From contig NZ_JAPEOQ010000001.1 of the NCBI RefSeq assembly GCF_026341035.1, forward strand, positions 1,798,001-1,862,000: a stretch of DNA of 64,000 bases. The letters run 5' to 3'. The notes under the pieces are model-generated. The model did no database searches. It was not told the origin of the DNA and saw nothing but the letters and a program-made list of their open reading frames with translations. Positions 34,597-43,246 of this stretch are shown here, piece after piece (positions within the stretch are counted from its first letter, which is position 1; every line of letters starts with the position of its first letter). The position numbers and the translations under genes are program-made. Source of the stretch: Streptomyces sp. NBC_01016. GTDB taxonomy: Bacteria > Actinomycetota > Actinomycetes > Streptomycetales > Streptomycetaceae.

Positions 34597-35451
34597 GTGA
34601 GTGATGAGGTGGCCGACGGCTTCGTGCGGCTGCGGCTCGATGTGAGCTACGACGGCAAGGACTTCTCCGGGTGGGCCAAGCAGGCCTCCGGGCGGCGGAC
34701 CGTGCAGGGGGAGATCGAGGACGCGCTCCGTACGGTGACGCGGTCCGCGGAGTCGTACGACCTGACGGTCGCTGGGCGGACCGACGCGGGGGTGCACGCG
34801 CGGGGGCAGGTCGCGCACGTGGACCTGCCGGCGCAGGTGTGGGCCGAGCACCGGGAGAAGCTGCTGAAGCGGCTCGCGGGGCGGCTACCGAAGGATGTGC
34901 GGGTGTGGTCGGTGGCCGAGGCGCCGAGCGGCTTCAACGCGCGTTTCTCGGCGATCTGGCGGCGGTACGCGTACCGGGTGACGGATCATCCGGGCGGCGT
35001 CGATCCGCTGCTGCGGGGCCATGTGCTGTGGCACGACTGGCCGTTGGACGTCGACGCGATGAACGAGGCCGCCGAGCGGCTGCTCGGCGAGCACGACTTC
35101 GCCGCCTACTGCAAGCGGCGTGAGGGCGCGACCACCATTCGTACGCTGCAGGGGCTCAGCCTCGTGCGCGGGGACGACGGGATCGTCACCGCGACCGTGC
35201 GGGCCGATGCCTTCTGCCACAACATGGTGCGGTCCCTGATCGGGGCGCTGCTGTTCGTGGGCGACGGGCACCGTCCGGCCGACTGGCCCGGCAAGGTGCT
35301 CGCCGCGGGCGTGCGGGACTCCGCCGTGCACGTGGTGCGGCCGCACGGGCTGACGCTGGAGGAAGTCGGTTACCCCGCCGACGAGTTGCTCGCCGCGCGC
35401 AACAAGGAGGCGCGCAACAAGCGGACGCTCCCGGGCGCCGGATGTTGCTGA
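34597..35451 (+). CDS. truA: tRNA pseudouridine(38-40) synthase TruA
   Basis: The 284-aa enzyme converts U38-U40 in the tRNA anticodon arm to pseudouridine. The catalytic Asp lies in [32 protein letters not shown] and [14 protein letters not shown] are further family motifs. I chose the GTG at 34597 because TAAGGA lies 9 nt upstream; an in-frame TTG at 34588 would place that site on top of the start. It follows rplQ, the common order. Confidence 0.95.
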   Translation: MSDEVADGFVRLRLDVSYDGKDFSGWAKQASGRRTVQGEIEDALRTVTRSAESYDLTVAGRTDAGVHARGQVAHVDLPAQVWAEHREKLLKRLAGRLPKDVRVWSVAEAPSGFNARFSAIWRRYAYRVTDHPGGVDPLLRGHVLWHDWPLDVDAMNEAAERLLGEHDFAAYCKRREGATTIRTLQGLSLVRGDDGIVTATVRADAFCHNMVRSLIGALLFVGDGHRPADWPGKVLAAGVRDSAVHVVRPHGLTLEEVGYPADELLAARNKEARNKRTLPGAGCC

Positions 35452-35475
35452 GGGCGGCGCCCGGGGTGGTGGCGG

Positions 35476-36333
35476 TCAGCCCGCCGTCGCCGCCGCGGAG
35501 GCCTGGATCTCGCCGCGCCGCTTGATCTGCTGGAAGGTGAATTCCTGGAGGTCGTCGCCGAGGGAGAACACCACGGTGTCCTTCTTGGTGGCGTCCTGGC
35601 CGTTGGTGAGGCCGCCGTTGGTGAAGTATGTGTAGCGGCCCACCGAGTTGGCGGTCTGGCGGCACACCGTGGTGCGGCAGAACGAGGGCACCCCGGAGCC
35701 CGGCAGCGAGGTCACCGCGCCGTCGAAGTCGTACTGCTCCTTGGCCTTCGTCGCCTCCGCCTTCGTCTTGAAGACGGCGACACCGATGGTGACCGCGGAG
35801 TTGCCCTTGTAGTACGTGGCGCGGATCAGCTGGTTGCAGTTGTTGCTCTTCAGGACCCCGGACAGGCCCTTCTGCGCGACGGACGAGCAGTCGGTGGTGC
35901 GGGCCGTGGCGCCCTTCGTGTAGACGCGGTCACCGAAGGTGAGCTTCTTGCCGGGGAAGAGCGTGTCCGCGCTGATCGGGGCCCTGTCCTTCGCGGCGCT
36001 GTTGATGAAGTCGTTCGGGTCGAGCGGGGGCGGCGGCGTCGTCGCGTCGAAGGACGGCCCTCCCGATTTGCCCTCGCTGGGGATGTCCGCCGTGCTCGGC
36101 AGCTGGTCGGCCGGTTTGTTGGCGTTCTCGTTGCTCTTGTTGGTCGAGACGATGCCCCACGCGACCGCTGAACCGACGGCGAGCGTGGCCACGATCGCAC
36201 CGCCGATCACCATCCAGCGCTTCTTGCGTGCGCGTGCCTCTGATGCCTCCGCGAGGGACGCCCAGTCCGGGGTCGACCCGCCGTCATTGGGCCCCCACGG
36301 GGATCCCCCTTGCCCGAAACTCATGGGGCGCAT
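35476..36333 (-). CDS. Single-pass membrane protein, conserved in Streptomyces, unknown function
   Basis: The predicted 285-aa protein has a short Gly/Pro-rich cytoplasmic N-terminus and one membrane segment (WMVIGGAIVATLAVGSAVAWGIV, residues ~40-62). A disordered Pro-rich stretch and an extracytoplasmic domain with four Cys (DCSSV, NNCNQ, SFCRTTVCR), probably two disulphides, follow. The start is uncertain: ATG 36333 (MRPMSFG) or ATG 36324. Neither has a Shine-Dalgarno, so a leaderless mRNA is possible, with a -10-like TACCTC just upstream. It is convergent with truA and divergent from rplM. No function is assigned. Confidence 0.75.
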   Translation of the reverse strand: MRPMSFGQGGSPWGPNDGGSTPDWASLAEASEARARKKRWMVIGGAIVATLAVGSAVAWGIVSTNKSNENANKPADQLPSTADIPSEGKSGGPSFDATTPPPPLDPNDFINSAAKDRAPISADTLFPGKKLTFGDRVYTKGATARTTDCSSVAQKGLSGVLKSNNCNQLIRATYYKGNSAVTIGVAVFKTKAEATKAKEQYDFDGAVTSLPGSGVPSFCRTTVCRQTANSVGRYTYFTNGGLTNGQDATKKDTVVFSLGDDLQEFTFQQIKRRGEIQASAAATAG

Positions 36334-36463
36334 CTTAGAGGTACGGCCCGGTGTGGCACGGGCCTCGTCCCGTGGTGGAGGTGTGAGGGCTTCCGGCGCG
36401 TTAGCGTCGAGGGGACACGACAGAGCGGAATCCCCGGCCTCCGGGGCTCCCGATGCCCGCGTT

Positions 36464-36493
36464 TTGACCCATCCGGGGCAGCGCAGGTAGTCT
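36464..36493 (+). promoter_or_regulatory. Predicted rplM promoter
   Basis: TTGACC (36464-36469), an 18-nt spacer and TAGTCT (36488-36493) match the primary-sigma consensus well. The predicted leader to rplM is about 175 nt and holds no gene; 36334-36463 holds only a small CCCCGG/CCGGGG hairpin near 36432-36447. Confidence 0.7.
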
Positions 36494-36674
36494 CGATCGT
36501 TGTTATACGTATCGGCCTGGTCGTTATCAGGCGAGAGGCCCTTACGTAGGTTCCCTGGAGCAGTTACCAGTGGTCGGCATACGGGCGCTGAACCCGGCAC
36601 TGTCGTCCCCAGCTGCACGATCGCTTCAGTGATGCCATGTTCAGCACCCATCTACTGAAGAAGAAGGCTGCGAA

Positions 36675-37118
36675 GTGCGTACGTACAGCCCCAAGCCCGG
36701 CGATGTGACTCGCCAGTGGCACGTCATTGACGCGCAGGACATCGTCCTGGGCCGTCTGGCCACCACTGCCGCGACCCTCCTCCGTGGCAAGCACAAGCCG
36801 ACCTACGCCCCCCACATGGACATGGGCGACTTCGTCGTCATCGTCAATGCGGACAAGGTGCACCTGTCCGGCAACAAGAAGACCCAGAAGATGGCGTACC
36901 GCCACTCCGGTTACCCGGGTGGTCTGCGTTCCGTGCGCTACGACGAGCTTCTCGCGAAGAACCCCGAGAAGGCCGTCGAGAAGGCCATCAAGGGCATGAT
37001 CCCGAAGAACACGCTCGGCCGTCAGATGCTCTCGAAGCTGAAGATCTACTCGGGCGACCAGCACCCCCACGCTGCCCAGCAGCCGGTGCCGTTCGAGATC
37101 ACTCAGGTCGCGCAGTAG
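36675..37118 (+). CDS. rplM: 50S ribosomal protein L13
   Basis: The 147-aa product is L13, an early 50S assembly protein. It starts at GTG ([20 protein letters not shown]); [20 protein letters not shown] and [19 protein letters not shown] are diagnostic. It forms the conserved rplM-rpsI pair, spaced 44 nt. Confidence 0.98.
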   Translation: MRTYSPKPGDVTRQWHVIDAQDIVLGRLATTAATLLRGKHKPTYAPHMDMGDFVVIVNADKVHLSGNKKTQKMAYRHSGYPGGLRSVRYDELLAKNPEKAVEKAIKGMIPKNTLGRQMLSKLKIYSGDQHPHAAQQPVPFEITQVAQ

Positions 37119-37162
37119 TTCCGGCCACACCCCCTAAGACAGAAAAGAATCTGAGGAGAATC

Positions 37163-37678
37163 GTGGCCGAGACCACTGCCGAGACGCCGGTCGAAGAGAT
37201 CGCCGACGTCGAGAGCTACACCACCGAGTCCGACGCGCCCGTCGAGGGCGAGTACACCTCGGAGTCCAACCCCGCCCGCTTCGGTGACCCGCAGCCGGCC
37301 GCCGGCCTGGGCCGCCGCAAGAACGCCATCGCGCGCGTTCGCATCGTGCCCGGCACCGGCAAGTGGAAGGTCAACGGGCGCACGCTCGAGGACTACTTCC
37401 CGAACAAGGTCCACCAGCAGGAAGTCAACGAGCCCTTCAAGGTGCTCGAGCTCGACGGCCGCTACGACGTCATCGCCCGCATCTCGGGTGGCGGCGTCTC
37501 CGGTCAGGCCGGTGCCCTGCGCCTCGGCGTGGCCCGCGCGCTGAACGAGGCCGACGCGGACAACAACCGCGGCGCCCTCAAGAAGGCCGGCTACCTCCGC
37601 CGCGACGACCGTGCGGTCGAGCGCAAGAAGGCCGGTCTCAAGAAGGCCCGCAAGGCCCCGCAGTACAGCAAGCGCTAA
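37163..37678 (+). CDS. rpsI: 30S ribosomal protein S9 with acidic N-terminal extension
   Basis: The 171-aa product is S9, whose C-terminal Lys-Arg tail (QYSKR) reaches the P-site tRNA. The core starts at [17 protein letters not shown] near residue 50. The first ~45 residues are an acidic Thr/Glu-rich extension absent from E. coli S9. It starts at GTG with CTGAGGAGAA upstream. A terminator follows. Confidence 0.97.
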   Translation: MAETTAETPVEEIADVESYTTESDAPVEGEYTSESNPARFGDPQPAAGLGRRKNAIARVRIVPGTGKWKVNGRTLEDYFPNKVHQQEVNEPFKVLELDGRYDVIARISGGGVSGQAGALRLGVARALNEADADNNRGALKKAGYLRRDDRAVERKKAGLKKARKAPQYSKR

Positions 37679-37705
37679 ATTCCGCTGCCTGCTTGTTTTT
37701 CCGTT

Positions 37706-37738
37706 CGCCCCGGCGGCACGTATCGTGCCGCCGGGGCG
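37706..37738 (+). terminator. rpsI terminator
   Basis: A perfect 15-bp stem (37706-37720 with 37724-37738) with a TAT loop lies 27 nt after rpsI and 39 nt before glmM. Confidence 0.8.
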
Positions 37739-37777
37739 TTCGGCTTATGACGATGTGAAGGTTCGGAGGACATCAAG

Positions 37778-39136
37778 GTGGGACGACTCTTCGGCACGGA
37801 CGGCGTGCGCGGTGTCGCCAATGCGGATCTGACGGCGGAGCTCGCGCTCGGTCTGTCGGTCGCGGCGGCACATGTTCTGGGCGAGGTCGGCAGCTTCGAA
37901 GGCCATCGTCCGGTGGCCGTGGTCGGCCGTGATCCGCGCGCCTCGGGCGAGTTCCTGGAGGCCGCGGTCGTCGCGGGCCTGGCCAGCGCCGGAGTCGACG
38001 TGCTGCGCGTGGGCGTGCTGCCCACGCCCGCGGTCGCATACCTCACGGGCGCGCTCGGCGCCGACCTCGGCGTGATGCTCTCCGCGAGCCACAACGCCAT
38101 GCCGGACAACGGCATCAAGTTCCTCGCCCGCGGCGGCCACAAGCTGGACGACGCCCTTGAGGACCGCATCGAGACGATCTACGAGGAGCACCGCACCGGC
38201 GCCCCGTGGGGCCGTCCGACGGGCTCCGGCGTCGGCCGCGTGAAGTCGTACGGCGAGGGGCTCGACCAGTACATCGCGCACCTCGCGGGCGTGCTGCCGA
38301 ACCGCCTCGAAGGGCTCAAGATCGTCCTCGACGAGGCGCACGGCGCGGCCTCGCGGGTCTCCCCGGAGGCCTTCATCCGCGTCGGTGCCGAGGTCGTCAC
38401 GATCGGCGCCGAGCCCGACGGGCTCAACATCAACGACGGGTGCGGTTCGACTCACCTGGACCTGCTGAAGGCCGCCGTCGTCGAGCACGGGGCCGACTTC
38501 GGCATCGCGCACGACGGGGACGCCGACCGCTGCCTGGCCGTGGACCACACCGGGTCCGAGGTCGACGGCGACCAGATCATGGCGGTGCTCGCGCTCGACA
38601 TGAAGGAGCGCGGCGTACTGCGCGACGACACGCTGGTCGCGACCGTCATGTCGAACCTGGGCCTGAAGCTGGCGATGGAGCGCGAGGGCATCGACCTCGT
38701 GCAGACCGCCGTCGGCGACCGGTACGTCCTGGAGAACATGAAGGAGAACGGGTTCGCGCTCGGCGGCGAGCAGTCCGGGCACGTCATCGTTCTCGACCAC
38801 GCGACGACCGGTGACGGCACGCTGACGGGCCTGCTGCTCGCGGCGCGCGTCGCGCAGACCGGGCGGACGCTGAAGGACCTGGCGAGCGTCATGGAGCGGC
38901 TGCCGCAGGTGCTCATCAACGTGCCGGACGTGGACAAGTCCCGCGTCACCACGTCCGCGGAGCTGCAGACGGCCGTCGCGGACGCGGAGCGTGAACTCGG
39001 CGCGACCGGGCGGGTGTTGCTGCGCTCTTCGGGTACGGAGCCGCTGGTGCGGGTGATGGTCGAGGCCGCGGACATCGCGCAGGCCCGGTCCGTCGCGGAG
39101 CGCCTGGCCGACGTCGTGAAGTCGGCGCTCGGCTAG
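37778..39136 (+). CDS. glmM: Phosphoglucosamine mutase
   Basis: The 452-aa enzyme converts glucosamine-6-P to glucosamine-1-P for UDP-GlcNAc and peptidoglycan synthesis. The phosphoserine is Ser104 in [11 protein letters not shown], the Mg loop is AHDGDADRC and the sugar loop is GGEQSGH. A C-terminal phosphate-binding [14 protein letters not shown] is present. It starts at GTG with CGGAGGA upstream. It follows rpsI in many actinobacteria. Confidence 0.97.
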   Translation: MGRLFGTDGVRGVANADLTAELALGLSVAAAHVLGEVGSFEGHRPVAVVGRDPRASGEFLEAAVVAGLASAGVDVLRVGVLPTPAVAYLTGALGADLGVMLSASHNAMPDNGIKFLARGGHKLDDALEDRIETIYEEHRTGAPWGRPTGSGVGRVKSYGEGLDQYIAHLAGVLPNRLEGLKIVLDEAHGAASRVSPEAFIRVGAEVVTIGAEPDGLNINDGCGSTHLDLLKAAVVEHGADFGIAHDGDADRCLAVDHTGSEVDGDQIMAVLALDMKERGVLRDDTLVATVMSNLGLKLAMEREGIDLVQTAVGDRYVLENMKENGFALGGEQSGHVIVLDHATTGDGTLTGLLLAARVAQTGRTLKDLASVMERLPQVLINVPDVDKSRVTTSAELQTAVADAERELGATGRVLLRSSGTEPLVRVMVEAADIAQARSVAERLADVVKSALG

Positions 39137-39142
39137 TAGCTC

Positions 39143-40093
39143 TTAGCTCCTCGCGAGCTTCTTGGCGGTACGTTCGCGCTGCTTGGCCCAGAAGTACTTC
39201 TGGGCGAGGAGCGTGAGCGTACCGGCCAGGACGATCCCCAGCAGGTTCAGCAGGAGTTGCTGGGTCGAGCCCCACATCTGGCCCATGTCGTCGTAGCTCA
39301 GCGCCACCGCGGCGTTCGCCGCCGCCGGGACCGTGGTCACCGAGATGGCGACGCCCACGAGGGCGCCGGACTTCGCCGAGGTGAGCGACAGGGTGCCGGC
39401 CGCGCCCGCGAGCACGGCCACGACGAACGAGAACGCGTCGGGGTCCCAGATGAACCTGGTGTTGGGGCGGTCGCCCTCCAGCTTGCCCTCGCTGAACAGG
39501 TGCATCGCGTCCATGAAGTAGCTGAAGCCCACCGTCACCGCCATCGCCACCGCGAAGCCGACGAGCAGGGCGACCAGGGAACGCCACGCGAGGCGCGGCG
39601 ATTTCCGCACCAGAGCTGTGCAGAATCCGGCGAGCGGACCGAACTCCGGGCCGACCGCCATGGCGCCCACGATCAGGATCGCGTTGTCGAGCACGACACC
39701 GCACGCCGCGATCATCGTCGCGATGACCAGGAACGCCACGTACGTGACCGTGAGCGTGGACTCCTCGTGCGTGGCGTCGGACAGCTGCTCCCACAGGACC
39801 GCGTCCGCGCCCTCGCCCGGAGCGTCCTTCTCGGCCCTGTCGGCGCGCAGGGACAGCGACAGGTCGATGTTCTCGACGGAGATCGAGCCCGACCGGTCGA
39901 TGCCCAACTTCCGCAGCCCGCCGATGAGTTCGTCACCGGCCTCGCGCGCGACGTCGCACATGACGACATCGCCCGACGGATTGCGGGCGGCGTCCGGGAG
40001 GACCACGACGTGCGTGGTCCCGGTCGTCTTCTCGATCAGACGCACCACGTCGTCCGTGGTGTCGGACGGCGTGATGAGGCGCAGATGCAGCAT
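39143..40093 (-). CDS. DUF389 family membrane protein
   Basis: The 316-aa protein has a soluble ferredoxin-like N-terminal region (MLHLRLITPSDTTDDVVRLI) and then about six hydrophobic segments. DNAILIVGAMAVGPEFGPLAG in the first membrane pair is the hallmark of the DUF389 family. The family is uncharacterised. The gene ends only 6 nt from the convergent glmM and lies 31 nt downstream of coaA on the same strand, so it may be expressed with coaA. Confidence 0.85.
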   Translation of the reverse strand: MLHLRLITPSDTTDDVVRLIEKTTGTTHVVVLPDAARNPSGDVVMCDVAREAGDELIGGLRKLGIDRSGSISVENIDLSLSLRADRAEKDAPGEGADAVLWEQLSDATHEESTLTVTYVAFLVIATMIAACGVVLDNAILIVGAMAVGPEFGPLAGFCTALVRKSPRLAWRSLVALLVGFAVAMAVTVGFSYFMDAMHLFSEGKLEGDRPNTRFIWDPDAFSFVVAVLAGAAGTLSLTSAKSGALVGVAISVTTVPAAANAAVALSYDDMGQMWGSTQQLLLNLLGIVLAGTLTLLAQKYFWAKQRERTAKKLARS

Positions 40094-40124
40094 GGGGTCT
40101 TTTTAGCAGTTGCCGTTCCGCGCG

Positions 40125-41138
40125 CTACAGCTTGCGCAGGCGCAGCCGTTGGACCTTGTGGTCGGGGCCCTTGCGGATGACGAGTCCGGCGCGGCCGCGG
40201 GTGGGGGCCACGTTCTCCAGAAGGTTGACCTTGTTGACGGTGCGCCAGGTGTTGCGCGCGTAGTCCAGGGCCTCCTCCTCGGAGACCTGGGTGTACTTCC
40301 TGAAGTACGAGGACGGGTCCTGGAAGGCCGTCGCGCGCAGCTTGCGGAAGCGGTTGAGGTACCAGGCCTCGATGTCCTCGGCGCGCGCGTCGACGTACAC
40401 GCTGAAGTCGAAGTAGTCGGCGAGACCGACGCGGGTGCGGCCGTCCTTGCCGGGCAGGGCGGGCTGCAGCACGTTGATGCCCTCGACGATGAGGATGTCG
40501 GGGCGGCGCACGACGAGCTTTTCGCCGGGCACGATGTCGTAGATCAGGTGCGAGTAGACCGGGGCGGTCACCTCGTCCTTGCCGGCCTTGATGTCGGCGA
40601 CGAAGCGGGTCAGGGCGCGCCGGTCGTACGACTCGGGGAAGCCCTTGCGCGACATCAGGCCGCGGGCCTCCAGCTCCTTGGTGGGGAGCAGGAAGCCGTC
40701 GGTGGTGACGCGCTCGACGCGCGGGTGCTCGGGCCAGCGGGAGAGCAGGGCCTGGAGGAGGCGGGCGACGGTCGACTTGCCGACCGCGACGGATCCTGCG
40801 ACTCCTATGACGAAGGGCGTGCCGGACTGGGCGGCCTTCTTGTTCGTCTCGCCGAGGAACGTGTTGAGCGCCCCGCGCAGGCCGTCGGTCGCGCCCACGT
40901 ACAGATTCAGCAGACGGGAGAGCGGCAGATAGATGTCGCGGACCTCGTCCAGGTCGATCACGTCACCAAGGCCGCGCAGCCGTTCCAGCTCTTCCGCTGT
41001 CAGCGGCAGTGGCGTCTTGTCGCGCAGTGCGCTCCATTCGGTGCGGGTGAGGTCGACGTAGGGAGTCACCTCCGGCTTCTGCCGGTGGGCGCTCCGGGAG
41101 GTCGCTTGTCGCTTGGACTCGGAGACCGGAGAGATCAC
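40125..41138 (-). CDS. coaA: Pantothenate kinase, type I
   Basis: The 337-aa kinase catalyses the first step of CoA synthesis. The P-loop is [38 protein letters not shown] and [11 protein letters not shown] are type I signatures. It starts at GTG; the N-terminal ~20 residues are basic and variable. The next genes include acpS, which uses the CoA product, although it is on the other strand. Confidence 0.96.
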   Translation of the reverse strand: MISPVSESKRQATSRSAHRQKPEVTPYVDLTRTEWSALRDKTPLPLTAEELERLRGLGDVIDLDEVRDIYLPLSRLLNLYVGATDGLRGALNTFLGETNKKAAQSGTPFVIGVAGSVAVGKSTVARLLQALLSRWPEHPRVERVTTDGFLLPTKELEARGLMSRKGFPESYDRRALTRFVADIKAGKDEVTAPVYSHLIYDIVPGEKLVVRRPDILIVEGINVLQPALPGKDGRTRVGLADYFDFSVYVDARAEDIEAWYLNRFRKLRATAFQDPSSYFRKYTQVSEEEALDYARNTWRTVNKVNLLENVAPTRGRAGLVIRKGPDHKVQRLRLRKL

Positions 41139-41234
41139 AGTCCATTGTTACGGCAGTGTGGCGCGCGGCGGCAGGTGGGGTGTGTCACGCCGGGGGATCG
41201 GGGAACCCCGTTCGTCACAGGTTCGCCACAGGTA

Positions 41235-41263
41235 TGGACCGTACGTGGGGGTGGCGATACATT
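41235..41263 (+). promoter_or_regulatory. Predicted promoter of the 87-aa ORF
   Basis: TGGACC (41235-41240), a 17-nt spacer and TACATT (41258-41263) lie about 50 nt before the start codon at 41312. Confidence 0.55.
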
Positions 41264-41311
41264 CCGTGCACCCGTGGGACGCAAGGCTGCCCGCGGGTCG
41301 GGAGGGGAACC

Positions 41312-41575
41312 ATGATGGCAGCGCTTCGTGTGCCGAATTTCGTCCGCCGCAGGACGGTGGATGCCTCCGCGATGGATGCCTCCGCGATGGACGACTGGGC
41401 GAGTCACGTCTGCAGCGAACTCGCGCTGGAACTGCCCGACGAGGACATCGCCGAGGACCTGGACGACTGCCTCGACTTCTACCGCTTCGGCAGCAAGCCG
41501 CGCTGCGAGGAGATCGAGTATCTGGCGCTCGTGCGGGACGCGCAGGACCGGATCGACAGGGGATGGACGGCCTGA
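41312..41575 (+). CDS. Small acidic protein of unknown function
   Basis: The 87-aa product begins MMAALRVPNFVRRRT and continues as an acidic helical protein (ELALELPDEDIAEDLDDCLD, then YRFGSKPRCEEIEYLALVRD). GGGAGGGGAACC precedes the ATG, with ATG 41315 as an alternative. An internal 15-bp tandem duplication (41360-41374 and 41375-41389) gives DASAM twice. It is divergent from coaA and precedes acpS. No function is assigned. Confidence 0.8.
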   Translation: MMAALRVPNFVRRRTVDASAMDASAMDDWASHVCSELALELPDEDIAEDLDDCLDFYRFGSKPRCEEIEYLALVRDAQDRIDRGWTA

Positions 41576-41635
41576 GGCCGGATCCACGGGGGAGTGCGGC
41601 CCGGCCCCTGGCCCGGCGACCGTAAGGTCTGCTGC

Positions 41636-42007
41636 ATGAGCATCATCGGGGTCGGTATCGACGTGGCCGAGATCGAGCGGTTCGCGGCGTCGCTGGAGCG
41701 CACGCCGAGCATGGCCGAACGCCTCTTCCTGGACGACGAGCTGCTGCTGCCCAGCGGGGAGCGGCGCGGGATCGCCTCGCTCGCCGCCCGGTTCGCCGCG
41801 AAGGAGGCCGTCGCCAAGGCGCTCGGCGCGCCGGCCGGGCTGCGCTGGACCGACGCGGAGGTGTGGGTCGAGGAGAGCGGGCAGCCCCGGCTCCGGGTGA
41901 CCGGGACGGTGGCCGCGCGGGCGGCCGAGCTGGGTGTGCGGGGGTTCCATGTGTCGCTGAGCCATGACGCGGGGGTCGCGTCGGCGGTGGTGGTGGCCGA
42001 GGGGTAG
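41636..42007 (+). CDS. acpS: Holo-[acyl-carrier-protein] synthase
   Basis: The 123-aa enzyme transfers 4'-phosphopantetheine from CoA to [19 protein letters not shown] holds the first Mg ligand (Asp9) and [14 protein letters not shown] holds the second (Glu). There is no Shine-Dalgarno. TAAGGT at 41623-41628 lies 7 nt before the ATG and looks like a -10, so the mRNA may be leaderless. Confidence 0.96.
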   Translation: MSIIGVGIDVAEIERFAASLERTPSMAERLFLDDELLLPSGERRGIASLAARFAAKEAVAKALGAPAGLRWTDAEVWVEESGQPRLRVTGTVAARAAELGVRGFHVSLSHDAGVASAVVVAEG

Positions 42008-42042
42008 GGACGGCGCCGCCCCTACCCCTCGGCCCACAGGCC

Positions 42043-42288
42043 CTACGCCCGGTGGCGGAAGACGATCCGGCCGCGTGTCAGGTCGTACGGAGTGATCTCC
42101 ACCTGGACCCGGTCCGCCAGCAGGATCTTGATGTAGTTCTTGCGGATCTTGCCGCTGACGTGCGCGAGCACCCGGTGCCCGTTGTCGAGCTCCACGGTGA
42201 ACATCGCGCTGCGCAGGCACTCCACGACGGTGCCCTCGGCGTGCACGCCGCCTCCGGTGTTCTTCGCGGTCCCCCTTGTCCCGGTCAT
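42043..42288 (-). CDS. Second IF-1-like protein
   Basis: The 81-aa product has a 15-residue extension ([15 protein letters not shown]) and then a full IF-1 OB fold ([56 protein letters not shown]). It is similar to the primary IF-1 at 31227-31448 over the whole core. Its ATG overlaps the stop of the upstream acetyltransferase gene by 4 nt (ATGA), implying translational coupling. The same frame stays open further upstream but that part is the acetyltransferase in another frame. It is probably an alternative initiation factor; when it is used is unknown. Confidence 0.9.
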   Translation of the reverse strand: MTGTRGTAKNTGGGVHAEGTVVECLRSAMFTVELDNGHRVLAHVSGKIRKNYIKILLADRVQVEITPYDLTRGRIVFRHRA

Positions 42289-43079
42289 CGGACCAGCTCC
42301 AGTGCGCGGTTCACGCGCCGCGCGCCGATGCCGTCGAAGAGGGCCGCCGCCGCTTCGTTCGACTCGTCGACCTCGGCGGACGCCGTCTGCACGCCGGAGC
42401 GGTGCAGGGTGTTCAGTACGTCGGCCAGGAGGGCCCGCGCGATGCCGCGGCGCCGCGCGTCGGTGCGGACCGCGAGCAGCCCGATGCGGGGGCGCCGGGT
42501 GGCCGTCGCCAGGCGCAGGAGGCCCAGGTAGGCGCCGTCCGGGGCCTCGGCCACGGTGTACTTCGTCGGGTCGACGACGGTGATCCCCGGTGGCAGTGGT
42601 CGCACCTCGGCCGGCATGGTGCGCCAGCCGACCGTGGCCTCGATCTCGTCCCGGATCGTGCGGTCGAGGGCGCGCAGCCGCGTCCCGTCCGCCGCGCCGG
42701 CCGGGACGACGGTGACGTCCGCGGGCGGGCGCACCGCGCCGAGGCCCGTGACGGCGGGGTCGGTGGGTACCGCGTACTCCCACTCGCGGCGGCCGATCGT
42801 GAAGCCGAACTCCCGCCATTTCGACGTCAGTTCGGTGTCGTTCTCGTCGACGACGGTGTGCAGCGGGCCCGGCAGGCCCGCCAGCAGGGTCTCGGCCAGG
42901 GCCGCGAACGCGGTGTCGTGCCAGGCGTCGACGCTGATGAAGAGGCGGCCGTCGGGCCGGTGCGCGGCGTGGCCGCGGCCGATCACCTCGTCGTTCTCCA
43001 GGGCATGCCACTGGTGATCCGCGACGCGGATGACGGTGAGCTGGGGTGGGGCTGTGGGGCGGGTGCTTTTTGTGTTCAT
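42285..43079 (-). CDS. GNAT-family acetyltransferase (two-domain)
   Basis: The 264-aa protein has a clear C-terminal GNAT domain with the acetyl-CoA loop [18 protein letters not shown] and [17 protein letters not shown]. The N-terminal half looks like a degenerate second GNAT fold. The ATG at 43079 has GAGGAGAC just upstream. It is coupled to the downstream IF-1-like gene, and a 17-codon leader ORF lies 54 nt upstream. The substrate is unknown; a link to translation is only suggested by the pairing. Confidence 0.85.
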   Translation of the reverse strand: MNTKSTRPTAPPQLTVIRVADHQWHALENDEVIGRGHAAHRPDGRLFISVDAWHDTAFAALAETLLAGLPGPLHTVVDENDTELTSKWREFGFTIGRREWEYAVPTDPAVTGLGAVRPPADVTVVPAGAADGTRLRALDRTIRDEIEATVGWRTMPAEVRPLPPGITVVDPTKYTVAEAPDGAYLGLLRLATATRRPRIGLLAVRTDARRRGIARALLADVLNTLHRSGVQTASAEVDESNEAAAALFDGIGARRVNRALELVR

Positions 43080-43133
43080 CGGTGTCTCCTCGGGAAGCCC
43101 TCGATCTCGGGGCGCTCCCGGCGACACCTGCTG

Positions 43134-43187
43134 TCAGCCGCCGGACCGTGACGAGCTGAGGGAGCACCCATGGGTGACTGCGTTCAC
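43134..43187 (-). CDS. 17-aa leader ORF upstream of the GNAT gene
   Basis: A GTG-started ORF encodes [17 protein letters not shown]. It has the strongest ribosome-binding site of the neighbourhood (GGGAGGTGAG, about 7 nt upstream). A TACTGT box about 45 nt further upstream (reverse strand, near 43230) could be its -10. The 54 nt after it contain an imperfect GGGAGCGCCC/GGGCTTCCC hairpin before the GNAT start. This layout suggests a regulatory leader peptide, but translation is unproven. Confidence 0.5.
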   Translation of the reverse strand: MNAVTHGCSLSSSRSGG

Positions 43188-43246
43188 GGGTCTCACCTCC
43201 CAGCTATGACTGCACGGTCGTCGGCGACAGTAGCAAGGGGTGGGCG

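Noticed and set aside
42289..43167. Upstream extension of the second IF-1 frame to about 374 codons
   Set aside because: The extension is the GNAT gene read in another frame; the IF-1 start at 42288 overlaps the GNAT stop in a normal ATGA junction.
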